Source: Desulfobacterales bacterium (GTDB lineage: Bacteria; Desulfobacterota; Desulfobacteria; Desulfobacterales; JAAELO01). From it: 64,000 bases of DNA. Under the pieces are notes generated by a model, which saw only the letters and a program-made list of their open reading frames with translations, had not been told where the DNA came from and made no database searches. Below are positions 17,097 to 25,799 of the stretch, in pieces. How positions within the stretch are numbered: position 1 is the stretch's first letter; every line of letters starts with the position of its first letter. The DNA lies in assembly GCA_024226555.1 (NCBI GenBank), contig JAAELO010000047.1, positions 37,115 through 101,114 on the forward strand. Direction: 5' to 3'. Made by a program: the position numbers and the translations under genes.

Positions 17097-17987
17097 ATGA
17101 AACCCATCTATCTGAGAACTGATTTAAAAACTATAGGTGCAAAAAAAAAGAAACTTTTCGCAATGCTTGAGAGCTGTTCTATTTGCCCAAGAAAGTGTGG
17201 TGTAAACAGGCTTAAAGATGAGAAAAGTTTCTGTGGGATAGGCATTGATACTATTGTTGCAAGTTATCAGAAGCATTTTGGCGAAGAAGCTCCTCTTGTG
17301 GGGAGAAATGGTTCGGGAACAATATTCATGTCAGGATGCAATCTACTATGCAGTTTTTGCCAGAACTACGACATAAGTCACCATATTGCCGGAGTAAGAA
17401 CAAGTCATAAACTTCTTTCAGACATGATGATAAAGCTTCAGAATTCAGGATGTCACAATATAAATTTTGTAACACCAACACATGTAGTTCACAATATTGT
17501 TGCAGCTGTGGAAATTGCTATAGAAAAAGGGCTTAATATCCCTCTTGTTTATAACTCAAGTGGATATGATAGTATTGAAACCATTAAAATTCTTGATGGC
17601 ATAATAGATATCTATATGCCGGATTTTAAGTTTATGAATTCGAAAACTGCTGAAGATACCTGTGATGCTTCTGATTATCCGGAAATTGCATTAAATGCAA
17701 TTAAAGAGATGCAAAGGCAGGTTGGTGATCTTGTCGTAAGCGATGAAGGAATAGCAGAAAAAGGTCTTATAATCAGACACCTTGTTATGCCAAATGATGT
17801 TTGCGATACAAAGGCGGTCATGGAAAAAATAGCAGATGAGATATCATTGAAAACTTTTATAAACGTAATGGCCCAGTACAGGCCTCTTCACAAAGCATCT
17901 GGCAACAATTTAATATCAAAGGCAATTAATAGTGAAGAGTTTTCTGAAGCTTTAGCAATTGCAAAGAAAGTGGGGCTAAAAGTCTAA
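17097..17987 (+). CDS. Radical SAM protein, PflX/COG1313 type
   Basis: 296 residues. CSICPRKCGVNRL and FCGIG near the N-terminus form the extra Cys cluster typical of PflX, followed by GSGTIFMSGCNLLCSFCQNYDIS, which contains the radical SAM CxxxCxxC. VYNSSGYDS and DIYMPDFKF continue the family pattern. The C-terminus (MPNDVCDTKAVMEKI, NVMAQYRPLHKA) is also typical. PflX relatives resemble pyruvate formate-lyase activating enzymes, but their substrate is not settled. GTG at 17088 is an alternative start; ATG 17097 has GTGAAAG upstream. It begins 40 nt after a mobile element. Confidence 0.85.
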   Translation: MKPIYLRTDLKTIGAKKKKLFAMLESCSICPRKCGVNRLKDEKSFCGIGIDTIVASYQKHFGEEAPLVGRNGSGTIFMSGCNLLCSFCQNYDISHHIAGVRTSHKLLSDMMIKLQNSGCHNINFVTPTHVVHNIVAAVEIAIEKGLNIPLVYNSSGYDSIETIKILDGIIDIYMPDFKFMNSKTAEDTCDASDYPEIALNAIKEMQRQVGDLVVSDEGIAEKGLIIRHLVMPNDVCDTKAVMEKIADEISLKTFINVMAQYRPLHKASGNNLISKAINSEEFSEALAIAKKVGLKV

Positions 17988-18012
17988 AATAAGTCGGGAT
18001 CTATTAACTAAT

Positions 18013-18141
18013 GGGAACCTCTAATAATTAGAATTTTTGATGAAAAACAAGGCATAACAAAAAACAACGAATTGATTTTACTACAGTTTTTTTTTGTTAT
18101 AACGATGTGTTTCGCAAAAAGATCAGTTAGTAGAGATTCCC
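18013..18141 (+). mobile_element. MITE-like hairpin element, full copy, target duplication TAAT
   Basis: 129-nt copy flanked by TAAT at 18009-18012 and 18142-18145. Internal arms CATAAC and GTTATAAC. Ends 17 nt before the next start codon. Confidence 0.92.
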
Positions 18142-18157
18142 TAATAAGGATAATTGA

Positions 18158-19141
18158 ATGAAAAAAACATTTCGTTTTACACTGATCTTCGCACTGTTTT
18201 ATACTTTAACTCAACTCCTGTTTATAAACTCTATACTGGCAAAAAACCGTAAACTTAATATTGCAATGCTTCTCTGGAGGGGTGAAACGTTAGCTGAAAC
18301 AGGATTTAAAGATGGACTAAAGGAATTGGGATATAAAACACAATATACCATTTTTAATGCGAAGCAGAGTAGACCAAATATGGCTCGTATTCTAAGAGTT
18401 GATCTGTTTCCTTCTCTTAAGAGATATGATTATGTATATTCTTTTGGTACTACAACTTCCAAAATGACCAGAACATTAATTAATAATAGAATTCCTCATA
18501 TATTCAATATTGTAACAGCTCCGTTAGAATCTGGAATTGTAAAAAGTATGAAATCATCGGAAGAAAAAGTAAGTGGTGTCAGTCACAGGATTTCACTTCT
18601 ATTACAGATGAAAGCTGCTTTAAAAATTAAGAGATTTAAAAAAGTTGGTTTTTTTTTCAATCCAAGAGAGAAAAATTCGGATATAATCTGGAAAAAACTT
18701 CAAAACATTTCAAAGGTTATGAATTTTGATATTGTAATTTTCCCATGTCCACCAGGAACAAACAGGGTTATGAAATTTTTGAAGCAGATAGTTAACAAAA
18801 ATGTCGTGGTAGATATGGTTTATCTTCCCCTGGATAGTTTTATAGTTTCAAATGCCTCATTAATAGGTAAACAATTAAGAATTGCTAAAATTATGAGCAT
18901 GGGTGCTCAAAAAGAATATATTGATAGTGGTGCTTTGTTAGGAATAACTCCTGATTATTATCAATTGGGAAAAGCAGCTTCGAAAATATTGGACAGACAT
19001 CAGCATGGAGAAAAGCTTGGTCGTATTCCCATACAAACAGTACAAAAGCCTAAACTGTTGATTAATGAAAAAACCAGAAAATTACTTAATATTAAAATTC
19101 CTGACAAGTTATTGAAGGGAGCTACAATCATTGATAAATAG
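18158..19141 (+). CDS. ABC transporter substrate-binding protein (PF04392 type)
   Basis: 327 residues with an N-terminal signal peptide (MKKTFRFTLIFALFYTLTQLLF, cleavage near ILA-K). The mature protein starts KLNIAMLLWRGETLAETGFKDGLKELGY, the opening of the TrpX/YtfQ-like PF04392 binding-protein family, and later has GVSHRISLLLQ, KVGFFFNPREKNS and GALLGITPDYYQLGKAAS. No lipobox Cys. The adjacent ABC permease and ATPase genes usually found with this family are absent, so it is an orphan receptor. Ligand unknown. Shine-Dalgarno AAGGATAA lies just beyond the preceding mobile element. Confidence 0.8.
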   Translation: MKKTFRFTLIFALFYTLTQLLFINSILAKNRKLNIAMLLWRGETLAETGFKDGLKELGYKTQYTIFNAKQSRPNMARILRVDLFPSLKRYDYVYSFGTTTSKMTRTLINNRIPHIFNIVTAPLESGIVKSMKSSEEKVSGVSHRISLLLQMKAALKIKRFKKVGFFFNPREKNSDIIWKKLQNISKVMNFDIVIFPCPPGTNRVMKFLKQIVNKNVVVDMVYLPLDSFIVSNASLIGKQLRIAKIMSMGAQKEYIDSGALLGITPDYYQLGKAASKILDRHQHGEKLGRIPIQTVQKPKLLINEKTRKLLNIKIPDKLLKGATIIDK

Positions 19142-19145
19142 TATT

Positions 19146-19814
19146 TCAAAGTCCGTTTCTTAAAGAAAACTTTAAATATTTTATTGTTCTACCTTCTAAA
19201 ACATATCTTTTCTCGTAGGTCGTCTGTATTTTTAAAAGATCATTTTTAATCAGATCAGATCTATATAGATCATTAGTTGATTCAATAAGAGTTGCGTGTT
19301 CTTTTACCGTCTCAAGGGAAAAATTATATAAAATATCACAATCTGTTTTCAGATGAATAACACCATCATCTTTTAAAATATGTCTGTAAACATCTAAAAA
19401 TCTTTCTGAAGTAAGCCTTTTATTTCCATTCTTTAAACCAGGATGTGGGTCTGGAAATGGTATCCATATCTCATCAAAGAGGTTCTCCGGGAAAAAAGTA
19501 TCGATATGTTCAACCTGAATTCTATAAAACCTGATATTCTGTAAATTTAGTTCCTTAGCCTTTCTTGAACCAATTATCAGGCGTTCCCCTTTGATATCAA
19601 CGCCTATGAAATTTTTCTCAGGAAACAGATCAACCATTCCAAGAGAGTATTCACCACGGGCGCAACCCAATTCGAGAATATTTTTTTCAGATGTTTTAAA
19701 AATACCATTGTATTCAGAACTCAATGTGAGAGGATTACCTGATTTTACACTAACTTCGGTAATGATATCGGTGTTTGATGCTTCATTATGTCTTTTATTT
19801 CTCTTTCTTCCCAT
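19146..19814 (-). CDS. trmB: tRNA (guanine-N7)-methyltransferase
   Basis: 222 residues from the ATG at 19814 (MGRKRNKRHNE). The open frame extends 45 codons upstream, but that part has no similarity and runs through a short element remnant. Motif I is ILELGCARGEYSLGM; then FIGVDIKGERL, the TrmB-specific EIWIPFPDPHPG (normally PDPWPK-like) and KRLTSERFLDVYRHIL, and a final TTYEKR. It makes m7G46 in the tRNA variable loop using SAM. Convergent with the preceding binding-protein gene, leaving only 4 nt between stops. Confidence 0.9.
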   Translation of the reverse strand: MGRKRNKRHNEASNTDIITEVSVKSGNPLTLSSEYNGIFKTSEKNILELGCARGEYSLGMVDLFPEKNFIGVDIKGERLIIGSRKAKELNLQNIRFYRIQVEHIDTFFPENLFDEIWIPFPDPHPGLKNGNKRLTSERFLDVYRHILKDDGVIHLKTDCDILYNFSLETVKEHATLIESTNDLYRSDLIKNDLLKIQTTYEKRYVLEGRTIKYLKFSLRNGL

Positions 19815-19899
19815 CCGGCGAAAATGCCACGAACTTTGAAAAAAATCAATGCAAAATTTAATATTATGTTCTTGGATCTGATGTTTATAAAAATTAATA

Positions 19900-19933
19900 G
19901 GGAATCTACACCTAAAGACAGGAGTTGGTTCCC
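19900..19933. repeat. 34-nt internally deleted element
   Basis: GGGAATCTACACC ... GTTGGTTCCC, two termini with nearly everything between them missing; flanks AATA/TATT extend the inverted repeat. Lies upstream of trmB, inside its extended open frame. Confidence 0.5.
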
Positions 19934-19988
19934 TATTACTATTAAACAAATTTAACAGAATTTCTTTATTACATTAAGGACTGACAAA

Positions 19989-20432
19989 CTATGCAACCTT
20001 TTCTCTACTACGTACCTGAATTTCCTGATACGCATTTGTAAGCCTACTGGCAAAAACATTGCCAATTCTTCTTAAAACTGCCAGGCCAAAATCGGGATGT
20101 TTATTAAAAATTCTGTTCAATTTTTCCTTATCAATTCTAAATAGTTCTGAATCGACATCACATACTGCAGATGCTGTATAGATCCCATTTTCAACCATAC
20201 TTGACCAGCCAATAACCTCCCCTGGTTGAGAGAGTTTGTAAATCATATCAATACTCTCATCAATTACAAGATTTACTGACCCCTTGCGAAGAATATAGAG
20301 AGAATCAGCCCTTTCATTAATTCTAAACAAGACTTTACCCTTAATAAATGCCCCATCTATACAAATCTCAGCGATCTGTTTAACTACACCAAAATCAAGC
20401 CCTTTAAAAAGATTTATCTCCTGAACTATCAT
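19989..20432 (-). CDS. Cyclic nucleotide-binding domain protein
   Basis: 147 residues, a single cNMP-binding fold: FKGLDFGVVKQIAEIC, GKVLFRINERADSLYILRKGSVNLVI, then QPGEVIGWSSMVENGIYTASAVCDVDSELFRIDKEKL. The phosphate-binding cassette is partly degenerate: GEVIGWSSM replaces GE(I/L)(A/S)xL, and the usual Arg-Thr/Ser-Ala is YTASA. There is no C-terminal helix-turn-helix, so it is not a CRP-type transcription factor; it may sense a ligand or serve as a binding partner. The start at 20432 follows AAGGATGGTG; an upstream TTG (20450) is less likely. Confidence 0.75.
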   Translation of the reverse strand: MIVQEINLFKGLDFGVVKQIAEICIDGAFIKGKVLFRINERADSLYILRKGSVNLVIDESIDMIYKLSQPGEVIGWSSMVENGIYTASAVCDVDSELFRIDKEKLNRIFNKHPDFGLAVLRRIGNVFASRLTNAYQEIQVRSREKVA

Positions 20433-20681
20433 TTTGCACCATCCTTTCAATAAATTTTTTCTTGGTTATGATAAAGCATGTATGACATAAGAGTATAGAA
20501 GGCAGACCATCATAAAACAGTTTGAAAAGAATTGTTAAAGCACAGATATCAGAAGCAGTACATTTTAACTTCGGATGTGAGATGTTCTGTTAGTAGTGAA
20601 ATTTATATAATTTTATCAGATTTTTTGAGTAATTTCAATCCAAAGCAAGCAACATTAAAATAATAATATTAAGGAGTTACC

Positions 20682-21333
20682 ATGCAGAATAAAAAAAATA
20701 ATTCAGAGACGGATAAAAATTTTGCAGCAGTATGTGGTCTGAATTGTGAGGCATGTACCCTATATATTGGTACAACAGAAGATCCCGATAGACTTAAGGG
20801 AACCTCTAATAACTGATCTTTTTGCGAAACACATCGTTATAACAAAAAAAAACTGTAGTAAAATCAATTCGTTGTTTTTTGTTATGCCTTGTTTTTCATC
20901 AAAAATTCTAATTATTAGAGGTTCCCTTAAGGAGATTGCCAAAAGATTTAAACTCCCAATCGAGGAGATGAAATGTTACGGTTGCAGATCAGATAAAAGA
21001 GGTCAATATTGCAAAGCATGTAAAATGTATGCCTGCGCTGTTGAAAAAGGAATTAATTTTTGTAGTGAATGCGATGAGTATCCATGCAGTGATATTAAAC
21101 AGTTTCAATCTGAAAGACCTCACAGAATAGAACTTTGGGATAGCCTTTCAAGGATTAAAGAAGTTGGATATAAGAGCTGGTTAAAAGAAAACAGAGAAAA
21201 CTATAAATGCCCTGAATGCAAGGTTATCAACTCAGCATATGATCTCAAATGTAGAAAATGTGGTGAAGAACCAAGCTGTGGTTATGTGTTAAAACATAAA
21301 GATGCGATTGTTGAGGTTTTGAAAAATCTATAA
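20682..21333 (+). pseudogene. DUF3795 gene interrupted by a mobile element
   Basis: Starts at ATG 20682 behind AAGGAG. The N-terminal part has CGLNCEACTLYIGTTEDPDRL; after codon 38 a 129-nt element plus duplicated TTAA (133 nt in all) shifts the frame. Removing them joins DRL to KEIAKRFKLP without any base change, giving a Cys-rich DUF3795 protein of about 172 residues (CYGCRSDKRGQYCKACKMYAC, CSECDEYPC, and a C-terminal CPECK/CRKCG zinc ribbon). As it stands the 5' frame stops within the element (AACCTCTAATAACTGA). A long open frame from 20746 through the element is a chimera, not a real gene. Confidence 0.9.
20798..20926 (-). mobile_element. MITE-like element inside the DUF3795 gene, target duplication TTAA
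   Basis: Reverse-oriented 129-nt copy with TTAA at 20794-20797 and 20927-20930. Close to identical in reverse complement to the copies at 18013 and 136, so probably a recent insertion. Confidence 0.95.
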
Positions 21334-21344
21334 TAAAGGATAAA

Positions 21345-21370
21345 GAGGTGAGAATACTTATTCTCACCTC
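21345..21370. terminator. Terminator hairpin between convergent genes
   Basis: GAGGTGAGAAT pairs perfectly with ATTCTCACCTC (11 bp) around ACTT. It sits between the DUF3795 remnant and the convergent hydrolase gene. Confidence 0.75.
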
Positions 21371-21383
21371 ATGGATCTACTTA

Positions 21384-22493
21384 TTAGTATAGATAATCAG
21401 CAAAAAAGGATAGTGTATCTTCAATCACTTTATTACGAATAATGTCTTTTTCCATAAACAGTTCATGCATGGAGTCATTTAGATAGTATTTAGTCTCACA
21501 ACTTCCACCTGCATTGTTCATATCAATTTCCACATCGGTATAAACTTCTGTATCTACAATTTTATCATCTTCAGCCACCAGAATAAGCATTGGTGTTTTC
21601 ATCAAAGCAACATTTTCAGGATCTCTTGCAACTCTTGAATCTTTCATTGATTCATAGACAAAGTTAAAAGCATGTCCATTAACGTCCAGTTCATTACAAT
21701 TTTCCTGCCTGATATCATTCCAACTTGTCCAACGTTCAGGGCTGTTTGTAACTTCATTGTTTTTAAATTTTGCTGGAATCAAAAATTTATTTGTTGCTCC
21801 AATGGATTCACCGAAGTATGATTCTCCAGCAGCATATAACTTACCTAATCCCAGCTTAACAGCTGTTTTAGCTATTTTATAGGCGACTTCATCTTCCAAA
21901 TCACCTGTCCAGGGTTTTAACATTGGAGAAGACATTACAGCAGCATCAAAGGTATCAGGATTTTTTTGCATATAACGAAAAGTTATGCAACCACCAAGTG
22001 AGTGGGAAATCAAAAGAAGTTTTGGAGGATTGTCAGCTTTTACTATAGTCTCTATAAACACAGAAAAATCAGTTACATAGTCGTCAAAATCTTTAACATA
22101 ATCTTTATAGTGATTAAAAAGCATTCTCTCTGAATAACCCTGACCTCTCACATCCATAAGAAAAACATCATAACCTTTCTCTCTGAAAATTTTTAGATCA
22201 TAAACAAGTTCAGCATATTTACGATATGACTCTGTATCACCATGTTGAATTACTAAAGCTCCACGATATGCATTATCAGATGAGTTCTTATTAAGCCTGT
22301 CATATTTTACATATGCAATTTTAATATCATCAACCCCTGTGAATGATCCAAAATAACCGCTTAAATAATCAGGCTTAACCAGATTATTATATTGATCCTG
22401 GTAATCACCTTCTGATACTGCAAGACCAGATGCCGGAATACCTATAAGCAAAATTAAAGCTGCTAAAACATAAACAAAAAAATTGTGTTTCAT
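21384..22493 (-). CDS. Exported alpha/beta hydrolase (lysophospholipase-like)
   Basis: 369 residues. Signal peptide MKHNFFVYVLAALILLIGIPASGLA. The fold follows serine aminopeptidase/monoglyceride lipase (PldB-like, Hydrolase_4) enzymes: LVIQHGDTESYRKY (oxyanion region), FLMDVRGQGYSER, LLLISHSLGGCITFRYM with the nucleophile Ser in SHSLGG, MLILVAEDDKIVD with the acid Asp, and a final His in NDSMHELFME. Likely a periplasmic esterase or lysophospholipase; substrate unknown. Start ATG is preceded by AAGGGGGAAAG. Monocistronic. Confidence 0.85.
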   Translation of the reverse strand: MKHNFFVYVLAALILLIGIPASGLAVSEGDYQDQYNNLVKPDYLSGYFGSFTGVDDIKIAYVKYDRLNKNSSDNAYRGALVIQHGDTESYRKYAELVYDLKIFREKGYDVFLMDVRGQGYSERMLFNHYKDYVKDFDDYVTDFSVFIETIVKADNPPKLLLISHSLGGCITFRYMQKNPDTFDAAVMSSPMLKPWTGDLEDEVAYKIAKTAVKLGLGKLYAAGESYFGESIGATNKFLIPAKFKNNEVTNSPERWTSWNDIRQENCNELDVNGHAFNFVYESMKDSRVARDPENVALMKTPMLILVAEDDKIVDTEVYTDVEIDMNNAGGSCETKYYLNDSMHELFMEKDIIRNKVIEDTLSFFADYLY

Positions 22494-22750
22494 CTTTCCC
22501 CCTTAAAGATTAGTCATTAAACTAACATCAATCCGATACTATGTATGCAAGACATTGCAAAATCAGTGTATAGATAGCCTTGTAAAAATATTATTTAAAA
22601 ACAATAATAATTTCTCACGAATATGTATACCGTCACTATTATGTATGCAATTTTAAATTGTACTTATCAGAGATTTTAATACTGGTAAACACATTAGTTA
22701 AAAAATTATATTTAAGCATTAATCATATGCATTAAATCATTTCATTTTTT

Positions 22751-23539
22751 TTATAATACATCTATTTTTTGAAAAAAATCTTTAACCACCTTGTTTACTA
22801 CATTATAATTTTCCCATGCCGGGAAAGCACCAGCTGAAGAAATTATTTTTTTTATTGAATATGGAAGATCCCCTTCTAATTTATCAGCAGCTCTTTTAAA
22901 ATCCGGCATGTCATTTTCTCCATTGTAAACCAGTACTGGTTTCTCAATCCGTGCAAGATTATCTGCAACATTTGTTACCTCTTTTGGAATTGTTTCACAT
23001 AACCATGGTAACCCCTGAAATTTTAAATTCTCATATTCAGTTACACGACATTTTTCGTATTTGTTAATATATGAAAACCAATCAGCATTTTTATACCAAT
23101 CTGTAATTGCCACATCCACCCCATTTTTTTGAACAATGGTCTTGGCCTTCTCTAAAAGTTCTGAAACCCTTGGCATTGAATAACCTGGGAGAAAAGTCCC
23201 TTCTAAAACAAGCGATTCAATTAACGTAGGATATCTGAGTGATAACACAAGGCCAATTGCTGAACCCGTATGTGTACCCCAATAGTTAGTTCTTGCAATT
23301 TCTGCTTCTTTTAGAGAAGAAAAAATATCATCTGCGTACTCTTCAATGCCAAAAGGTCCGCTTTTGATCTCTGATTTTCCGTGACCTCTTAAATCCAACA
23401 GGAAAATATTAAAATTCTTCTTAAACTCTTCAATCTGTTTTGAGAAATATTTGTGATTATGTGAAAAACCATGAATCATTGTTAACCAGGGTTTCTCTTT
23501 TGAGGTTTCAATTTTTTTATAAAAGATTCTATTATTCAT
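22751..23539 (-). CDS. Alpha/beta hydrolase with GTHTG nucleophile elbow
   Basis: 262 residues, cytoplasmic. It has the alpha/beta hydrolase layout: LTMIHGFSHNHKYF, FLLDLRGHGKSE, VLVYNGENDMPDF and LEG turns. At the nucleophile elbow the sequence is NYWGTHTGSAIGL, so the Sm-X-Nu-X-Sm position is His rather than Ser. Some alpha/beta hydrolase-fold proteins carry a GxHTG elbow, so catalysis may be unusual or lost. The C-terminal SSAGAFPAWENY supplies no obvious catalytic His (usual GHxxxxE). The Shine-Dalgarno comes from an element terminus: AAGGGAACCTTTAATG runs into the start codon. Confidence 0.75.
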   Translation of the reverse strand: MNNRIFYKKIETSKEKPWLTMIHGFSHNHKYFSKQIEEFKKNFNIFLLDLRGHGKSEIKSGPFGIEEYADDIFSSLKEAEIARTNYWGTHTGSAIGLVLSLRYPTLIESLVLEGTFLPGYSMPRVSELLEKAKTIVQKNGVDVAITDWYKNADWFSYINKYEKCRVTEYENLKFQGLPWLCETIPKEVTNVADNLARIEKPVLVYNGENDMPDFKRAADKLEGDLPYSIKKIISSAGAFPAWENYNVVNKVVKDFFQKIDVL

Positions 23540-23664
23540 TAAAGGTTCCCTTAATTACCATTTTTGTTTTTTTTCAAAGGTTATTGTAAAGATGTAATAT
23601 ACAAAAAAAAAGATTTTTTTTATCTGTTTAATGGTATTGTTTTCAAAAAAGGAGTGAATAAAAT

Positions 23665-24147
23665 ATGGATCTTAAAATTTTTACTGTGGGCGGCACAATA
23701 GATAAAATATATTTTGACGGAAAGAGTAAATATGAGGTTGGACAACCAACAATCGTAAAGCTTTTAAAAGAAGCTGGTGCTACTGTTGATTATGAGATTG
23801 AGAGCCTTCTTTATAAGGATAGTCTGGAGATGAATGACAGTGACAGGGCTCTTATTCATGAAAACGTAATGAAACAGACCTGCGATAAAATTCTTATTAC
23901 CCATGGAACTGATACCATGATCGATACTGCAAAAAAACTTAAAGATATAGAGGGGAAAACAATAGTTATTACAGGATCAATGTCCCCGTCTATTTTCAGG
24001 GAAAGCGACGCTTCTTTTAACATTGGAAGTGCTGTAACAGCCTCTCAAATATTGAGCCCAGGTGTTTACATTGCCATGAATGGCAAAATTTTTGATCCTC
24101 TGACTTCCCGAAAAAATGTTGAAAAAAACAGATTTGAAGATCTTTAA
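23665..24147 (+). CDS. Short asparaginase-like protein (N-terminal domain only)
   Basis: 160 residues. TVGGTIDK near residue 7 contains the first catalytic Thr, and ITHGTDTMIDTAKKL near 80 contains the second Thr-Asp pair; ITGSMSPSIFRESDASFNIGSA continues the L-asparaginase/glutaminase N-domain. Full-length enzymes are about 330 residues; this ends at the inter-domain linker after the N-terminal domain. Stand-alone short members of this kind occur in bacteria, so it may be complete and not truncated; it has its own terminator. Activity uncertain. Start ATG follows AAAAAAGGAGTGAA. Confidence 0.75.
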   Translation: MDLKIFTVGGTIDKIYFDGKSKYEVGQPTIVKLLKEAGATVDYEIESLLYKDSLEMNDSDRALIHENVMKQTCDKILITHGTDTMIDTAKKLKDIEGKTIVITGSMSPSIFRESDASFNIGSAVTASQILSPGVYIAMNGKIFDPLTSRKNVEKNRFEDL

Positions 24148-24153
24148 TAAAGA

Positions 24154-24186
24154 AAAGGGTTGCACCAATTTAGCGCAACCCCTTTG
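24154..24186 (+). terminator. Terminator of the asparaginase-like gene
   Basis: AAAGGGTTGC pairs with GCAACCCCTTT across an 11-nt loop, followed by GTTAG. Confidence 0.7.
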
Positions 24187-24213
24187 TTAGGAACACAGAA
24201 TTATTAAAAAAAT

Positions 24214-24377
24214 GGGAATCTCTAATAATTGATCATTTTCCGAAATACTTTGTTATATCCAAAAAAAAACTGTTGTAAAATCGCCTCGTTATTTTTTGTT
24301 ATGCAGAGATTTTATAAAACTAAAAGCTTTTATAAACGTTGTATTTCATCAAAATTTCCTAATTATTAGAGGTTCCC
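24214..24377 (-). mobile_element. MITE-like element with nested A/T hairpin
   Basis: Reverse-oriented 164-nt copy from GGGAATCTCTAATAATTG to TTATTAGAGGTTCCC. The extra length is a 34-nt hairpin at 24305-24338 (TTTTATAAAACT AAAAGCTTTTATAAACG) in the left arm. No clean 4-bp duplication (AAAT/TAGT). Ends 5 nt from the thiolase stop codon. Confidence 0.85.
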
Positions 24378-24382
24378 TAGTT

Positions 24383-25564
24383 TTAATTTTTCTGATACAT
24401 AGTTACTACTGCTGCTCCACCTAAGCCTATATTGTGTTGCAGTCCTATTTTTGCATCATCTACCTGACGTGAGCCACACTCTCCTCTTAATTGCCAAACA
24501 AGCTCGGCACATTGCGCAAGTCCCGTAGCACCAAGAGGATGACCTTTTGAAAGAAGTCCACCCGATGGGTTTGTTACAACTTTTCCACCATATGTATTAT
24601 CACCATCTTCAATAAATTTTTCTGCAGTTCCTTCAGGTGTTAAACCAAGGCCTTCGTATGTAATTAATTCGTTTGCTGTAAAACAGTCGTGAAGCTCAAC
24701 AACATCTACCTCTTCAGGGCCAACACCTGCTTGCTCATAAACATCCTTGGCAGCAGCGCTTGTCATATCATACCCTACAATTTTCATTGCGCTTTTGTCT
24801 TCAAAGGAGCTGGTAAAATCAGTTATCATGGATTGACCTGAAATAAAAACAGAGTCGGATATTCCATGTTGAGCAGCAAATTCATCAGAACAAATTATGG
24901 CAGCTGCAGCTCCACATGTTGGAGGGCAGCATTGAAAACGAGTAAGCGGACCAAACTGGTGTGGAGATTCCATAATCTCTTCAAGTGAAAGAAGATTTCT
25001 AAAAACAGCCCGTTCATTATTCTCAGCATGTTTTCTTGCCTTTACTGCAATTTTACCAAAAGTTTCAGGCTTTGTTCCATATTTTTCCATATACTCAACG
25101 CCCGCACCACCAAAAAGCATAGCGGCAGGAGGAGCACCCTCAACGGGTTCCTGAATTTCAAAAAGTTTTGTAAAAAAAGTTTCCATGGGCATTGGTCGAT
25201 CCATAAAAGTTGATCCCAATGCTCCCGGAGTCATCTGTTCAAATCCCAATGCAAGGGCACATTCCGAAACCCCGCTTGCAACAGCCTGTCTTGCAAGATA
25301 AAGAGCATTTGAGCCTGTTGAACAATTATTATTAACATTGAAAATTGGAATACCGGTCATTCCAACATCATAAAGAATTTTTTCACCCGCACAACTATCT
25401 GCATAAACCCATCCTGTATATGCCTGATCAATTTCGTCATAATTAATCCCTGAATCCTTCAAAGCATCCCTGACTGCTGAAAGCCCCATGGTTGTGTATG
25501 GAATTAACTCTTTTGGAGTTGTAAAGTTTGTCATACCCACGCCAATTACATTTACTTTTCTCAT
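24383..25564 (-). CDS. Thiolase / lipid-transfer (SCP-x type) acyltransferase
   Basis: 393 residues. The nucleophilic Cys is in NNNCSTGSNALYLARQAV (near residue 88), as in sterol-carrier-protein-x thiolases. VELHDCFTANELITYEGLG, NPSGGLLSKGHPLGATGLAQC (catalytic His) and GLQHNIGLGGAAVV complete the active-site loops. Probably cleaves 3-ketoacyl-CoA to a shortened acyl-CoA and acetyl/propionyl-CoA in fatty-acid oxidation. It lies downstream of, and in the same direction as, the acyl-CoA dehydrogenase gene, with a mobile element in between. A divergent sigma54 activator gene may control the pair. Confidence 0.85.
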   Translation of the reverse strand: MRKVNVIGVGMTNFTTPKELIPYTTMGLSAVRDALKDSGINYDEIDQAYTGWVYADSCAGEKILYDVGMTGIPIFNVNNNCSTGSNALYLARQAVASGVSECALALGFEQMTPGALGSTFMDRPMPMETFFTKLFEIQEPVEGAPPAAMLFGGAGVEYMEKYGTKPETFGKIAVKARKHAENNERAVFRNLLSLEEIMESPHQFGPLTRFQCCPPTCGAAAAIICSDEFAAQHGISDSVFISGQSMITDFTSSFEDKSAMKIVGYDMTSAAAKDVYEQAGVGPEEVDVVELHDCFTANELITYEGLGLTPEGTAEKFIEDGDNTYGGKVVTNPSGGLLSKGHPLGATGLAQCAELVWQLRGECGSRQVDDAKIGLQHNIGLGGAAVVTMYQKN

Positions 25565-25629
25565 CTTAATCCTCAGTCTTATTATTTAAATTAAACTGCT
25601 AAAATAGAAAATCTTGTTAAATGACTATT

Positions 25630-25780
25630 GGGAACCTCTAATAATTAGAATTTTTGATGAAAAACAAGGCATAACAAAAAACAACGAGTTGATTCGTTTA
25701 TAAAAAGCTTTAGTTTATAAAGTTTACAGTTTTTTTGTTATATCTGTGTTTCGCAAAAAGATCAGTTATTAAAGGTTGCC
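25630..25780 (+). mobile_element. MITE-like element with nested A/T hairpin at its centre
   Basis: Forward copy; the 31-nt insert TTTATAAAAAGCTTTAGTTTATAAA lies at 25696-25726 in the centre, different from the left-arm site used in other copies. Ends GGTTGCC. Separates the dehydrogenase and thiolase genes. Confidence 0.8.
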
Positions 25781-25799
25781 TACTTATGTTTTACAAATT

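Noticed and set aside
20746..21333. Long open frame through the element into the DUF3795 coding region
   Set aside because: Its first 60 codons are an out-of-frame part of the old gene plus element sequence; the real gene starts at 20682 and is interrupted.
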